NCBI GenBank assembly: GCA_964652075.1
Contig: CAZYZQ010000019.1
Coordinates: 1 to 25,149, forward strand
Length of the DNA stretch: 25,149 nucleotides
Direction of reading: 5' to 3'
Source: CAZYZQ01 sp964652075
Lineage (GTDB): Bacteria > Bacillota > Clostridia > Oscillospirales > Oscillospiraceae
The stretch's first letter is position 1, and every line of letters begins with the position of its first letter. The notes under the pieces were generated by a model. That model ran no database searches, was not told the DNA's origin, and worked only from the letters and a program-made list of their open reading frames with translations. Both the position numbers and the translations under genes were made by a program. Of this stretch, positions 14,900 through 22,889 are shown piece by piece.

Positions 14900-14931
14900 C
14901 AAAAACAGGCGCTGCCAGCTGGCAGCGCCTG
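14900..14931 (-). terminator. Intrinsic terminator between the S1-domain gene and the SDR gene
   Basis: CAGGCGCTGCCAG and CTGGCAGCGCCTG (14906-14931) form a perfect palindrome, followed on the minus strand by TTTTTGTCC. It lies seven bases after the S1-domain stop and ends directly upstream of the SDR ribosome binding site, so it also works as a gate on SDR expression. Confidence 0.88.
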
Positions 14932-14937
14932 CGGTTC

Positions 14938-15366
14938 TCAACGGCGACGGGTGCGGCTCTTGTGATCCGCATACTGGCGGACGCCCGCAATTTTGCTGTC
15001 GGAATCCGACATAAACTGCTTGAGCATCTCGTCGAACGTGGGAGGCTCCTTCGGCGTACCGGGGCGCGGCGCGGCAGGCCGTCTGTTGTCGTTCGCGGGG
15101 CGTTTGGCCGGGCGATCCGGACGGGGCGGCGGCGCAATGGTGCGCTTGATCGAAAGATTAATTTTTCCGGCCGGGTCAACGGCAATGACCATCACTTTGA
15201 CGTCCTGCCCCTCGGTCAGATGCTCGTGGATGTCGTTGACATAGGCGTGGGCAATCTCAGAGATATGCACCATGCCCGTTTTGCCGCCGGGCAGCGAAAT
15301 AAATGCGCCGAACTTGGTGATGCTCTTCACTTTGCCCTCGACGATGGCCCCTACGGTGAAATCCAT
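14938..15366 (-). CDS. yabR: S1-domain RNA-binding protein, YabR-like
   Basis: This 142-residue protein has an N-terminal S1 RNA-binding domain (residues 1-73: VGAIVEGKVKSITKFGAF, then GKTGMVHISEIAHAYV and GQDVKVMVIAVD). A Pro/Arg-rich flexible linker follows (about 78-108), then a short conserved-looking tail (FDEMLKQFMSDSDSKIAGV) and a basic end. It matches YabR of B. subtilis in both fold and position, directly after divIC. The ATG at 15366 gives the expected domain start, although GGGAGG lies about 14 bases upstream, farther than usual. Its exact role is not established in the family; ribosome or mRNA association is likely. Confidence 0.9.
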   Translation of the reverse strand: MDFTVGAIVEGKVKSITKFGAFISLPGGKTGMVHISEIAHAYVNDIHEHLTEGQDVKVMVIAVDPAGKINLSIKRTIAPPPRPDRPAKRPANDNRRPAAPRPGTPKEPPTFDEMLKQFMSDSDSKIAGVRQYADHKSRTRRR

Positions 15367-15398
15367 ACAGTAATAATTATCCTCCCTTTTGTGCTGGG

Positions 15399-15692
15399 TC
15401 AGTTGCTGTCGGCGTCATAGAAGACAATCTCGCCGGGCGTGACAAGGCCGAGCTTTTCACGGGCGACGTCGAGGATGCCCTCCTCGGTGCCGACGGCGTC
15501 GATGGCCGCCTGCAGCTGGGCGTTCTCCTCCTCCAGACTCGCGCGACTTTGCGCCAGCGTGGCCGCCTGTTCCTTCTTGGCTTCGATCTGGTTCTGCAGC
15601 GAGACGAGGGTAATGGTAGCATAGACCGCCAGCACCAGAATCACCAGTTTCGCGATCAGGGATGTATGACGCCTGCGTTTTTGCACTCTCAT
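15399..15692 (-). CDS. divIC: Septum formation initiator, DivIC/FtsB family
   Basis: This 97-residue bitopic membrane protein of the divisome has a basic cytoplasmic start (MRVQKRRRHTS), one membrane helix (about 13-30), a coiled coil (about 32-66: NQIEAKKEQAATLAQSRASL then EEENAQLQAAI) and the family segment AREKLGLVTPGEIVFYD near the end. It should bind FtsL and FtsQ/DivIB partners at the septum. The ATG at 15692 follows AAAGGAGGCGGCGGC. Its start forms ATGA with the TGA in the frame that I think is the native end of yabQ. Position between yabQ and yabR matches B. subtilis. Confidence 0.92.
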   Translation of the reverse strand: MRVQKRRRHTSLIAKLVILVLAVYATITLVSLQNQIEAKKEQAATLAQSRASLEEENAQLQAAIDAVGTEEGILDVAREKLGLVTPGEIVFYDADSN

Positions 15693-16155
15693 GCCGCCGC
15701 CTCCTTTGCAGAATCCGTACACACCGTACGGTACTTGACCTGATATATATAGTAACCCATTTTTGCGGCTTTGAAAAGAGGAATTTTAGAAATTTTTCGA
15801 GTTTTTTCAAAAAAAATGCAACAGGGCGTCGAATCAGGCGCATAATTTTGGCGATCAGGCCGCCGATATACGAAAATACGGCCAGTATTGCCCGGCTCGG
15901 CAGGCAAAAATACAGCGCGGCGCCTAAGCCCACGCCGAACAGCAGATGCAGCGGCAGCTCACCGAAGCCCACATAGAGCGCCAGCGCCAAAAGCGTCAGG
16001 AAAAAGAGCAGCGAAAACAGCACGTCGCACAGCGCCGTCAAATGCCTCGTCAGGCGGCGCAGCGTCCGGAACGCGTCATACGCAACCCCCAGCCCCACCC
16101 CGGCGGCCGCCGCAATGGCAAGCTGCCAGATCTGCAGGGAGACCGGCAGCTCCAT
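15689..16155 (-). CDS. yabQ: Spore cortex protein YabQ, apparently frameshifted near the 3' end
   Basis: This membrane protein has about three to four hydrophobic helices (about 8-25, 41-63, 67-84 and 88-104), then a basic KLEKFLKFLFSKPQKWVTIY segment typical of YabQ, which is needed for the spore cortex in B. subtilis. As sequenced, the frame does not stop but runs on to 15457 (232 codons in all), with an Arg/Gly-rich tail that overlaps divIC out of frame by over 230 bases. If one TA is removed from the repeat ACTATATATATC (near 15743-15754), the protein instead ends YQVKYRTVCTDSAKEAAA with TGA at 15691-15689, overlapping the divIC start as ATGA. I give that end as the likely native one. The ATG at 16155 overlaps the yabP stop by one base and has no ribosome binding site, implying coupling. 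Confidence 0.8.
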
Positions 16156-16439
16156 CAGCGGAACAGTCGGCTGAGAAAGCCGCCCGTGGGCGCGTCGTCC
16201 TCATAGGTCAGCGAGTCGACCGTGCCGTCGACCGCGACCTGTCCGCCGTCGAGCGAGAGCATTTGCAGGTGCAGTCCTCTGCCCCGAATGATGAGAAGCC
16301 CCCGCGTTGTCTCCAGCACGACGGTCTCCTCGTCGAAGCTCTCCACATCCGTCACGCCGGAGACAGAGAGCTGGCTGCGGCCGTCCAGCGAGAGCTTGTG
16401 GGGAATGTCGATGCGTTTGTCTTCATAGGTGAGCGCCAA
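16155..16439 (-). CDS. yabP: Sporulation protein YabP
   Basis: This 94-residue protein belongs to the YabP/YqfC family required for spore assembly. It shows IPHKLSLDGRSQLSVSGV, TDVESFDEETVVLETTRG, LLIIRGRGLHLQMLSLDGG and the C-terminal GGFLSRLF end, closely following YabP. I prefer the TTG at 16439, preceded by GGAAGGGACGG, over an upstream TTG at 16469 that lacks a ribosome binding site and would add ten residues not expected in the family. Its stop overlaps the ATG of yabQ (TGATG). The order rqcP-yabP-yabQ is the same as in B. subtilis, where yabP and yabQ are made in the mother cell; I could not identify a credible sigma-E promoter here. Confidence 0.9.
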   Translation of the reverse strand: MALTYEDKRIDIPHKLSLDGRSQLSVSGVTDVESFDEETVVLETTRGLLIIRGRGLHLQMLSLDGGQVAVDGTVDSLTYEDDAPTGGFLSRLFR

Positions 16440-16507
16440 AATAATCCGTCCCTTCCGTATGGTTTCCAATCTATATATACGGCGGAAGGGGCGGGATTAT
16501 GTTAGCG

Positions 16508-16762
16508 TTATTCCGCCTGCTCGGGCAGCTCGCGGTACAGGAGCGCCGCGTCGTCCTTGCGGACGGTCTCGGCCACCTGCAAGACCTCGACGCGCAGCGT
16601 GCGCGTGCCGAAGGCGATGGCGAGCACATCCCCGACCTTGACGTCGTAGCTGGCCTTGGCCGGACGGCCGTTGACCGTGATGCGCGCGTTGTCGCAGGCC
16701 TCGTTGGCCACGGTGCGCCGCTTGATCAGGCGTGACACCTTCAGATACTTATCCAGTCGCAT
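16508..16762 (-). CDS. rqcP: S4-domain ribosome quality control factor RqcP (YabO)
   Basis: This 84-residue protein consists mainly of an S4 RNA-binding domain (MRLDKYLKVSRLIKRRTVA, then ITVNGRPAKASYDVKVGDVL, residues 1-60) and is a close match to RqcP/YabO, which helps RqcH add alanine tails to stalled chains on the 50S subunit. The ATG at 16762 has GGAGGAGAAACC; an in-frame ATG at 16807 lies inside the terminator hairpin and is not credible. A terminator stem and T-tract end immediately before this ribosome binding site, so rqcP would be read by read-through from hup. rqcH itself is not in the window. Confidence 0.93.
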   Translation of the reverse strand: MRLDKYLKVSRLIKRRTVANEACDNARITVNGRPAKASYDVKVGDVLAIAFGTRTLRVEVLQVAETVRKDDAALLYRELPEQAE

Positions 16763-16772
16763 GGTTTCTCCT

Positions 16773-16809
16773 CCGAAAAAATGCGTGGAAGACAGGCGGC
16801 CTTCCACGC
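16773..16809 (-). terminator. Intrinsic terminator between hup and rqcP
   Basis: GCGTGGAAG (16783-16791) and CTTCCACGC (16801-16809) pair around a 9-base loop, followed on the minus strand by ATTTTTTC. The T-tract runs straight into the GGAGGAG of rqcP, so termination and rqcP translation signals adjoin. Confidence 0.85.
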
Positions 16810-16816
16810 AGAAAAT

Positions 16817-17095
16817 TTATTTTTTGTCAACCTTTTCCTTCAGCGCCTTGCCGGGCTTGAAGACCGGGACGCGGGCAGCCGGGATCGGGATGCTCTCGCC
16901 GGTGTGCGGGTTGCGGCCGAGACGCGCCTCGCGGTCCTTCGTCTCAAAGGTGCCGAAACCGGCCAGCTGGATCTTGTCGCCGGCCTCCATCGTGGAGCCG
17001 AGCACGTCGATCAGCGCGGCAAGCGTCTTCTCCGTGTCCTTCTTGGACAGGCCCGTCCGCATGGAAACGGCGGTAATCAGTTCAGATTTGTTCAT
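16817..17095 (-). CDS. hup: HU-family DNA-binding protein
   Basis: This 92-residue histone-like protein bends and compacts DNA as a dimer. It has the HU pattern: MNKSELITAV at the start, then FGTFETKDREARLGRNPHTG (about 47-66) with the conserved GRNP, and IPAARVPVFKPGKALKEKV at the end. The ATG at 17095 overlaps the stop of mazG (ATGA) and has GAGGAGAAGATCAACC upstream. A terminator follows 7 bases after the stop, so hup is probably the last highly expressed gene of this part of the cluster. HU lying between MazG and RqcP is, to my knowledge, common in Clostridia but not in B. subtilis at this locus. Confidence 0.96.
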   Translation of the reverse strand: MNKSELITAVSMRTGLSKKDTEKTLAALIDVLGSTMEAGDKIQLAGFGTFETKDREARLGRNPHTGESIPIPAARVPVFKPGKALKEKVDKK

Positions 17096-17754
17096 GGTTG
17101 ATCTTCTCCTCTTTTAGTGATTTCTTGTTCCGCAGCGGCAAAGCGTTCAATAAAGCGCGCGCACGCGCCATGCAGCGCTTCCTCCGCGTCCACGCCGGCC
17201 TCCCGTGCCTGTGCCACAAGCATGAAAAGCTGGTCGCCGATTGCTTCCTCCGGTGATTTTGGCTGCGCAGGTACAGCCGGCACGGGACAGCCCGCACGTT
17301 TTTGCAGCTTTTCGGCCCGGATCAGCGCCGGAAGGCTGCGCGCAACGGAGCGGAGCGTCTGCGTCTGGCTCGTCTGCGCTTTTTCCTGTCGTTTGATCTC
17401 GTCCCAGTCCGCGGGCGCCCCCGGCGAGCCGGAGAACACATGCGGGTGGCGGCGCACCATCTTCTGCGCGACGCCGTCCGCCACGCCGTCCAGATTGAAC
17501 CGGCCCTCGTCGGCTGCGAGATCGGCGTGGAACACGACCTGCAGCAGCACGTCGCCCAGCTCCTCACGCAGAAGCGCCGCATCATCCAGATCGATGGCCT
17601 CGCAGACCTCATAGGCCTCCTCCAGCATACAGCGCCGGAGCGACGCGTGTGTCTGCGCCATATCCCAGCTGCATCCGCCCTCATGGCGCAGCAGATGGAC
17701 AATCCGGCGCAGATCCTCGAGATCATACACATCCTTGCGTTCAAACTTTACCAT
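17092..17754 (-). CDS. mazG: Nucleoside triphosphate pyrophosphohydrolase MazG
   Basis: This 220-residue cytoplasmic enzyme hydrolyses nucleoside triphosphates to monophosphates and pyrophosphate, cleaning the pool. The N-terminal MazG domain has CSWDMAQTHASLRRCMLEEA and the metal-binding EEAYEVCEAID (about 45-55) with REELGDVLLQVVFHADLA (about 63-80). A second half has GDQLFMLVAQAREAGVD. B. subtilis YabN, at the same place, carries an additional methylase domain that is absent here. The ATG at 17754 follows AAAGGAAGAAAAATT. It starts 27 bases after the flippase gene and its stop overlaps the hup start. Confidence 0.93.
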   Translation of the reverse strand: MVKFERKDVYDLEDLRRIVHLLRHEGGCSWDMAQTHASLRRCMLEEAYEVCEAIDLDDAALLREELGDVLLQVVFHADLAADEGRFNLDGVADGVAQKMVRRHPHVFSGSPGAPADWDEIKRQEKAQTSQTQTLRSVARSLPALIRAEKLQKRAGCPVPAVPAQPKSPEEAIGDQLFMLVAQAREAGVDAEEALHGACARFIERFAAAEQEITKRGEDQP

Positions 17755-17781
17755 AATTTTTCTTCCTTTGCAATGGCTAAT

Positions 17782-19392
17782 TTAGCGAATCCGCAAGATT
17801 TTTGCAATCTTATCGCCCTTTGGAAGAAGTTGGCAGTCGTCAAGGGTGATAATTTTAAGAACCGCAACAAAAATGCAGTACACAATCGCCGCGATTGCAA
17901 CCGCGCCGAGGCAGGCAATCGTCGTGCTGGGCAGATAGATATGCAGCACATCGTAGGCCATGAAGGCCGCGACGCCCATCGCCGCTGTGGCCACGAGCGG
18001 CTTCGGCAAAATCCGCCCGATGCGCGGCGTGCGCGCCATCTTGCGGCGCATCGCAAGCAGGTTCAATACCGTGATGCTGACATAGCAGCACAGCGTTCCA
18101 ATCGGCGCGCCGACAATGCCCAGCTCGGGCACGCCGACGAGGAAGTAGTTCACAACGACCTTGACCACGCCGCCGATCAGCAGATGGATGACCGGCGTGC
18201 GCACATCGCCGTGCGCCTGCATGATTGCGTTCGTCAGCAGCACAATGCAGTTGAAAATCACACACACGCCCAAAATCGCCAGCATCGCGGTCGCAACGGA
18301 CAGCTTCTCGCCGCTGTAGCCCGCGAGCATCTGCAAAATCGGCGCGGCCATCACCGACAGCCCGACGCCGCACGGCAGGGCGAGCAGGAACATGATCCGC
18401 ACGCCCGACTCCTCGACCTTCAGCGCGCCGGTCTGGTTCTTCATGGTCAGGTGCGCCGTGATGGACGGGATGATGGAGACTGTGATCGGGATAATAAACG
18501 CGGCGGGCAGGTTGAAGATCGTCTGGCAGTAGGCGTAGATGCCCTTCAGCTCATCTGCCGCGGCCTGCGACAGCTGCAAGGCGTTCAGCATCCGCCCGAG
18601 GACGATCTTCGTGTCGAATACGCCGATGATTTGGAGTCCCGCCGAACCGATCGTGATCGGCACGGCGATGGCGAGCAGCTGGCGCATCGTCGCGCCCATC
18701 GGCTTAGCCGTCCCGCCGCCGCTCAGGCGGAGCGCGGACGCCGTCTGGCGCTGCTTGACGCCCATATAGACGGCGGTCACAGCGGTGCCCATCGTCACGC
18801 CGACGATCGCGCCCGCGGCGGCCACGGCCACGCTGTGGCCCGTCTTCGTCAGCACATACGCACCCACCAGGCCGATGATGCACCGGAACACCGCCTCGAG
18901 CACCTGCGACACGGCGGTCGGAGTCATGTTGCTCTGCCCCTGGAAGTACCCACGGAACGAGGAGACAAGGCATACAAACAGCACGCTCGGCGCGAGCGCC
19001 GTCATGCACACCCAAGAGTTCGGGGAGTTGAGCCAGCCCGCGAGCTGCTTTGCAAAGATCAGCATCCCGCTGCTGCCGACAATGCCGATGGCGAGGAAGA
19101 GGTAGATGGACACGCGGTAGATCTGCTTGATCTGCGCGTTGTTGCCCAGCGTCTGCGCCTCGGCGATCATGCGGCTCATGGCGACCGGCAGGCCGGCCGT
19201 CGAGATGGTCAGCAGGACATTGTAGATATCATAGGCGTTGTTGAAGTAGCCGTAGCCCGCGTCGCCGATGATGCGCTGAAGCGGGATCTTGTAGACCATG
19301 CCGATGATCTTGACAAGGAAGGTCGCAACGACCAGAATCGCCGCGCCGTGCAGAAAGCTCTGCTTTTTAATGGGTTGCGTTGACAATCTCAA
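17782..19392 (-). CDS. spoVB: SpoVB/YabM-like lipid flippase of the MOP superfamily
   Basis: This 536-residue protein has about 14 membrane helices and belongs to the polysaccharide/lipid-II flippase group (SpoVB, YabM, MurJ-related). Recognisable parts are KKQSFLHGAAILVVATFLVK at the start, KIIGMVYKIPLQRIIGDAG, FRGYFQGQSNMTPTAVSQ (about 146-163) and PAAFIIPITVSIIPSI (about 315-330). It should move undecaprenyl-linked precursors during peptidoglycan or spore cortex synthesis. Its position before mazG corresponds to yabM of B. subtilis. The start is TTG at 19392, directly adjoining the TGA of the deaminase gene and preceded by GGAAAAGGA within that gene, so translation is coupled. Naming it SpoVB rather than YabM is a matter of sequence detail I cannot settle. 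Confidence 0.88.
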   Translation of the reverse strand: MRLSTQPIKKQSFLHGAAILVVATFLVKIIGMVYKIPLQRIIGDAGYGYFNNAYDIYNVLLTISTAGLPVAMSRMIAEAQTLGNNAQIKQIYRVSIYLFLAIGIVGSSGMLIFAKQLAGWLNSPNSWVCMTALAPSVLFVCLVSSFRGYFQGQSNMTPTAVSQVLEAVFRCIIGLVGAYVLTKTGHSVAVAAAGAIVGVTMGTAVTAVYMGVKQRQTASALRLSGGGTAKPMGATMRQLLAIAVPITIGSAGLQIIGVFDTKIVLGRMLNALQLSQAAADELKGIYAYCQTIFNLPAAFIIPITVSIIPSITAHLTMKNQTGALKVEESGVRIMFLLALPCGVGLSVMAAPILQMLAGYSGEKLSVATAMLAILGVCVIFNCIVLLTNAIMQAHGDVRTPVIHLLIGGVVKVVVNYFLVGVPELGIVGAPIGTLCCYVSITVLNLLAMRRKMARTPRIGRILPKPLVATAAMGVAAFMAYDVLHIYLPSTTIACLGAVAIAAIVYCIFVAVLKIITLDDCQLLPKGDKIAKILRIR

Positions 19393-20706
19393 TCAGTCCT
19401 TTTCCGAAAACACCTGCGGCATGGCATGTACGCGCAGCTCCTCCACTACGGCGGGCAGATCGATCGTGGGGAACTTGCCGGCAGCATAGAGGATTTTGCC
19501 GCGCACCATGGTCAGCGTCACATCGTGGCCCGAGGCCGCGTAGGCGAGGTTCGAGAGCACGTTGTGCGTCGGGATCAGATGCGGCTGGGTGAAGTCGAGC
19601 AGGATCAGGTCGGCGTCCATGCCCGGCTTGATCTGCCCGCACTCCTTCTCGCGGCCCTGCGCCCTTGCGCCGCAGACCGTCGCCATCAGGAGCGCGGCCT
19701 GCGCGTTCAGCGCCGTCGGGTCGCAGCGCTTGCCCTTGGCCAGCAGCGCGGCCAGCTTGACCTCCTCGAACAGGTCGAGGTTGTTGTTCGACGCGACGCC
19801 GTCCGTGCCGAGCGCGACGTTCATGCCCGCTTTGACCATCTCCATCACGTCGGCCATGCCGCTGCCGAGCTTGCAGTTGGAAACCGGGCAGTGGACGGCA
19901 CTGACGCCGCGCTTTGCAAACAGCGCCATGTCCTCCGGCTCGAGCCAGACGCAGTGCGCCGCAATCGCGCGGGTGTCCCAGACGTGGTGACAGTCCAGAA
20001 GCTGCGCGGGCGTCAGGCCGTAGCGCGCCTTGCACTGCTCGTGCTCGTCGCGCGTCTCGGAGACGTGGACGTGCATCCCGATGCCGGTGTTGACCGCATA
20101 CTCCGAAAGCGCGTCCCAGAGCTGATAGGTTGAGGTGTACTCCGCATGGACGGACGCCTCGATCCTGATCCGGCCGTTGTCGTAATTATGCCATTTGTCG
20201 TGGATCTGCACCAGCTCCTGACAGGCGGGGAAGGTTTCGAAGTCGAAGTCGTCGCCGAGGAACATCGTCGTGCCGCGCGAGATATTGGCCTTGATCCCGC
20301 TCTCGGCCACGGCCTGGCATTCCTCGTCGCAGAAGTTGTACATATCCGATACGCTCGTCACGCCGAAGCGCAGGCATTCAGCGATGCCGAGCAGCGTCGC
20401 GGCCTTGACGGCGCGGCCGTCGAGGCGGTCTTCGCGTGGGAAAATGTGGTCGTTCAGCCACACGGCGAGCGGATAGTCGTCCGCGTAGCCGCGCAGCAGG
20501 CTCATCGGCAGGTGCGTGTGGCAGTTCACAAGGCCCGGCATCAGCACAAGGCCCGTGCCGTCGATGATCTGCTTCGGCCGCTCCTTTGGGGGCTGACGGT
20601 CGAGCCATGCGATTTTTCCGTCCGCCACGCCGACAAAGGCGTCCGGCAGCACGCGCCCCGCCTCGTCCATCGTCACGACGGTGACGTTTGAAAACAGTGT
20701 ATCCAA
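19393..20706 (-). CDS. mtaD: S-adenosylhomocysteine/5'-methylthioadenosine deaminase-type amidohydrolase
   Basis: This 437-residue metal-dependent hydrolase belongs to the TrzN/MtaD amidohydrolase group. Metal ligands are seen in NCHTHLPMSLLRG (His63, His65), the mid-protein MHVHVSETRDEHEQC, AAHCVWLEPEDM, and GTDGVASNNNLDLFEE near residue 300. These, together with the LNDHIFPREDRL stretch, are typical of enzymes that deaminate S-adenosylhomocysteine and 5'-methylthioadenosine to the inosyl forms. The start is TTG at 20706 with an optimal AGGAGG six bases upstream. It lies ten bases after the nucleoside kinase gene and adjoins the flippase gene, suggesting one operon. Related members act on other aminated heterocycles, so substrate is probable, not certain. 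Confidence 0.9.
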   Translation of the reverse strand: MDTLFSNVTVVTMDEAGRVLPDAFVGVADGKIAWLDRQPPKERPKQIIDGTGLVLMPGLVNCHTHLPMSLLRGYADDYPLAVWLNDHIFPREDRLDGRAVKAATLLGIAECLRFGVTSVSDMYNFCDEECQAVAESGIKANISRGTTMFLGDDFDFETFPACQELVQIHDKWHNYDNGRIRIEASVHAEYTSTYQLWDALSEYAVNTGIGMHVHVSETRDEHEQCKARYGLTPAQLLDCHHVWDTRAIAAHCVWLEPEDMALFAKRGVSAVHCPVSNCKLGSGMADVMEMVKAGMNVALGTDGVASNNNLDLFEEVKLAALLAKGKRCDPTALNAQAALLMATVCGARAQGREKECGQIKPGMDADLILLDFTQPHLIPTHNVLSNLAYAASGHDVTLTMVRGKILYAAGKFPTIDLPAVVEELRVHAMPQVFSEKD

Positions 20707-20716
20707 TTTGCTCCTC

Positions 20717-21443
20717 CTATACTTCTACAAATTCCGTGCGCAGCAGGCTGTCGGCCGGCACGAGCAGCGGGTCGATGGGCGTCACTTCGCCTGCGACGTC
20801 CAGAATCGCGTCGATCATCGCGCGGTGCGGCACGTCCTCCGGCAGCGCCAGCAGCGATGCACGCGCATAGGGCAAAAGCACGCCCGGCTCAAAGGCATGG
20901 GTTGTATCAATGCGGATATGGGCGCTGGCCGCGTAGGGCGCGATGTGCGCAGCCTCTCCCGCCAGCACATTCTCCCACAGCTCCAGCGTGTGCTCCACAG
21001 GGCTGCCGCGGTAGGTCCGGTCGCGCATGGAGCGGCGCAGGAAGCGGATCCAAACCTTGGGCAGCACAACGCGCCCATCCAGCGTAAAATCTGCGTCCGC
21101 GCAGACATACAGGCGCGTCGCGTCCGGCTGCCGCTCCGTGAAAAGTGTGTTCAGGGCGTGAATGCCCTCGAAAATCACCACATCTCCCTCGTGCATCTCC
21201 AGCCGCGTCGTCTTATCCGGAATGCGGCTGTGCATTGGGAAGTTGAAGCACGGCACGTCGACGCTCTCACAGCGCGCCAGCGCGTCAATATGCGCATACA
21301 GAAGCGGCAAGTCGATGCCGTGTGGCGACTCCAGATCGTGCGCGCCATTCGGCAGCCGCGGGAACTCGATGCTGTCGCGATCGAGATAGTAGTCGTCCAT
21401 GCTGACGCGGTGGGCGCGAATGCCGCGCTTGGCAAGGCGTGTA
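20717..21443 (-). CDS. Uridine kinase/phosphoribulokinase-like nucleoside kinase (5' end lost in gap)
   Basis: This is the C-terminal 242 codons of a P-loop kinase of the uridine kinase/PRK family. It shows VSMDDYYLDRDSIEFP, FNFPMHSRIPDKTTRLEMHE and GDVVIFEGIHALN, followed by RFLRRSMRDRTYRGSPVEHTL, which fits the clostridial nucleoside kinases. In those proteins an N-terminal TGS and a threonyl-tRNA-synthetase-like region often precede the kinase; that part and the Walker A loop would be in the scaffold gap. The TAG stop lies ten bases before the mtaD start. It probably salvages a nucleoside, and its link with the deaminase suggests purine/SAM salvage, which is inference. Confidence 0.88.
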
Positions 21444-21543
21444 NNNNNNNNNNNNNNNNNNNNNNNNNNNNNNNNNNNNNNNNNNNNNNNNNNNNNNNNN
21501 NNNNNNNNNNNNNNNNNNNNNNNNNNNNNNNNNNNNNNNNNNN
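21444..21543. other. Scaffold gap of 100 N
   Basis: Exactly 100 undetermined bases, the conventional size for a gap of unknown length. It removes the 5' part of the nucleoside kinase gene and the 3' part of hemZ. The true distance must be longer than 100 bases because the kinase still lacks its P-loop region and HemZ its C-terminal segment. Confidence 0.98.
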
Positions 21544-22889
21544 CCGCCGGGCAGGTTGACCTTATTCATGCCGCCCCCGCCGAGGGCGAGGATGCTGTGC
21601 AGCTCCTCCATCATGTATATGTTATACAGGCACGCTTTACCCGGCTTCGTCCAGCCAACGTTTTCAAAGCTGCCTGACATATATTTCTGCCGATAAAGAT
21701 AGTATGGCGCGTATCCCGCCTGCCGCAGGCGAGGCATGGCATAGGCCAGCATCTGTGCCACCTGCGCCGCAGTGGGAAGCCCCTCGCGCCTTTCATAGAG
21801 CGCCGCACCCTTTTTGAGCGCCAGCGTGTGGACGGTCAGATTCTCGGGTGCAAGGTCAATGGCCTGATCCAGTGACCTCGCGAACGATTCCGGTGTGTCC
21901 CCGGGAAGCCCGGCGATCAAGTCCATATTAATCGCGTCAAATCCCGCCGATCTAGCCTGATGATAGCTGCGCACCACATCTGCCGCCGTATGCCGCCGCC
22001 CGACGCGGGCGAGCACCTCGTCCGACATCGTCTGCGGATTGACGGAGATCCGATCGCAACCGCCTGCACGTAGGACGGCAAGCTTTTCCTCGTCCAGCGT
22101 ATCAGGCCGTCCGCCCTCCACGGTGCGCTCGATGCACTGCGACAGGTCAAAGTGCCGGTTCAGCGCGTCCAACAGCCGATCGAGCTGGCTCGCTGTGAAG
22201 ATGGTCGGCGTGCCGCCGCCGAGATAGAGCGTGCGGATGCGCCGCCCGGACTGCCGTGCGAGCGCGCCGGTCACGGCAATCTCCTCCAGTAGTTTCTGCA
22301 AAAACGGCTCCACCAGATACCCCAGCTGCTGCGTCGAAATACTGACAAAGCTGCAATACGAGCAGCGCGTCGGGCAGAACGGGACGCCGACATACAGGCT
22401 CAAATCATCGTCTCGCATGTTTGCGATGGCTTCCACCGTCGCCTCCGAGCAGTCGAGGCAGAGTGCGCGGCGTTCTGGCGTGACAAAATACTGCTCCCGC
22501 AGCAGCCGGTCTGCCTGTTCGCGTGTACCGCCAGCCAGATAGCAGCGCGTCGACAGTTTCGTCGGTCGCACGCCGGAGATTGCGCCCCACGCGGGCGTCT
22601 GCGGCAGCAGCTGCACGGCGGCCTTATAGTAGCTGCGCTGCAGCAGGCCGCGGATCTGTGATTCTGTTGCACCCTCACGCCGCAGGCGCAGGCGCGCCGT
22701 CGCTGTCTGGCCGTGATAGGTGATCTTCGTTGCGGCAGTCAGATACGTTCCGCCCCAGTACAGCGCGGAAACAACATCCGCGTGCGCGGGCCGCTCGGTG
22801 GTCGCAGACGCCGTCTCCTCCGGAAAGAGGGAGAGCTGGATCTGCTCGACTGCATAGCGGAACTCGTGCCCCTGCATCCAGATCAGCAT
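21544..22889 (-). CDS. hemZ: Radical SAM coproporphyrinogen dehydrogenase-like protein HemZ (3' end lost in gap)
   Basis: This protein, 448 codons visible, is a HemN/HemZ-type radical SAM enzyme. After an N-terminal region of about 165 residues comes LYVGVPFCPTRCSYCSF with the 4Fe-4S ligands Cys172, Cys176 and Cys179. It continues with YLGGGTPT (about 237-244), SVNPQTM, FDAINMDLIAGLPGDT and, near the break, LGGGGMNKVNLPG. HemZ-type proteins are about 490-500 residues, so only a short C-terminal piece is missing. The ATG at 22889 overlaps the end of the MBL-fold gene by seven bases. True coproporphyrinogen oxidase activity is doubtful in many HemZ/HemW-like proteins; a heme-related or other radical role remains open. 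Confidence 0.9.

Noticed and set aside
12976..15420. An 814-codon plus-strand open frame opposite pgi, the SDR gene and the S1-domain gene
   Set aside because: It crosses three clear minus-strand genes with their terminators and promoter, and its Arg/Ala/Gly-rich product looks like antisense translation.
16454..16480. A sigma-E-like promoter before yabP (GTATATA, 12 bases, CATACGGA on the minus strand)
   Set aside because: Spacing is short, the -10 matches only partly, and its start point would fall after the yabP ribosome binding site, so it could not drive the chosen TTG start.
17302..19383. A 693-codon plus-strand frame opposite mazG and the flippase gene
   Set aside because: It is an antisense shadow; both minus-strand products have recognisable family motifs and coupled starts.
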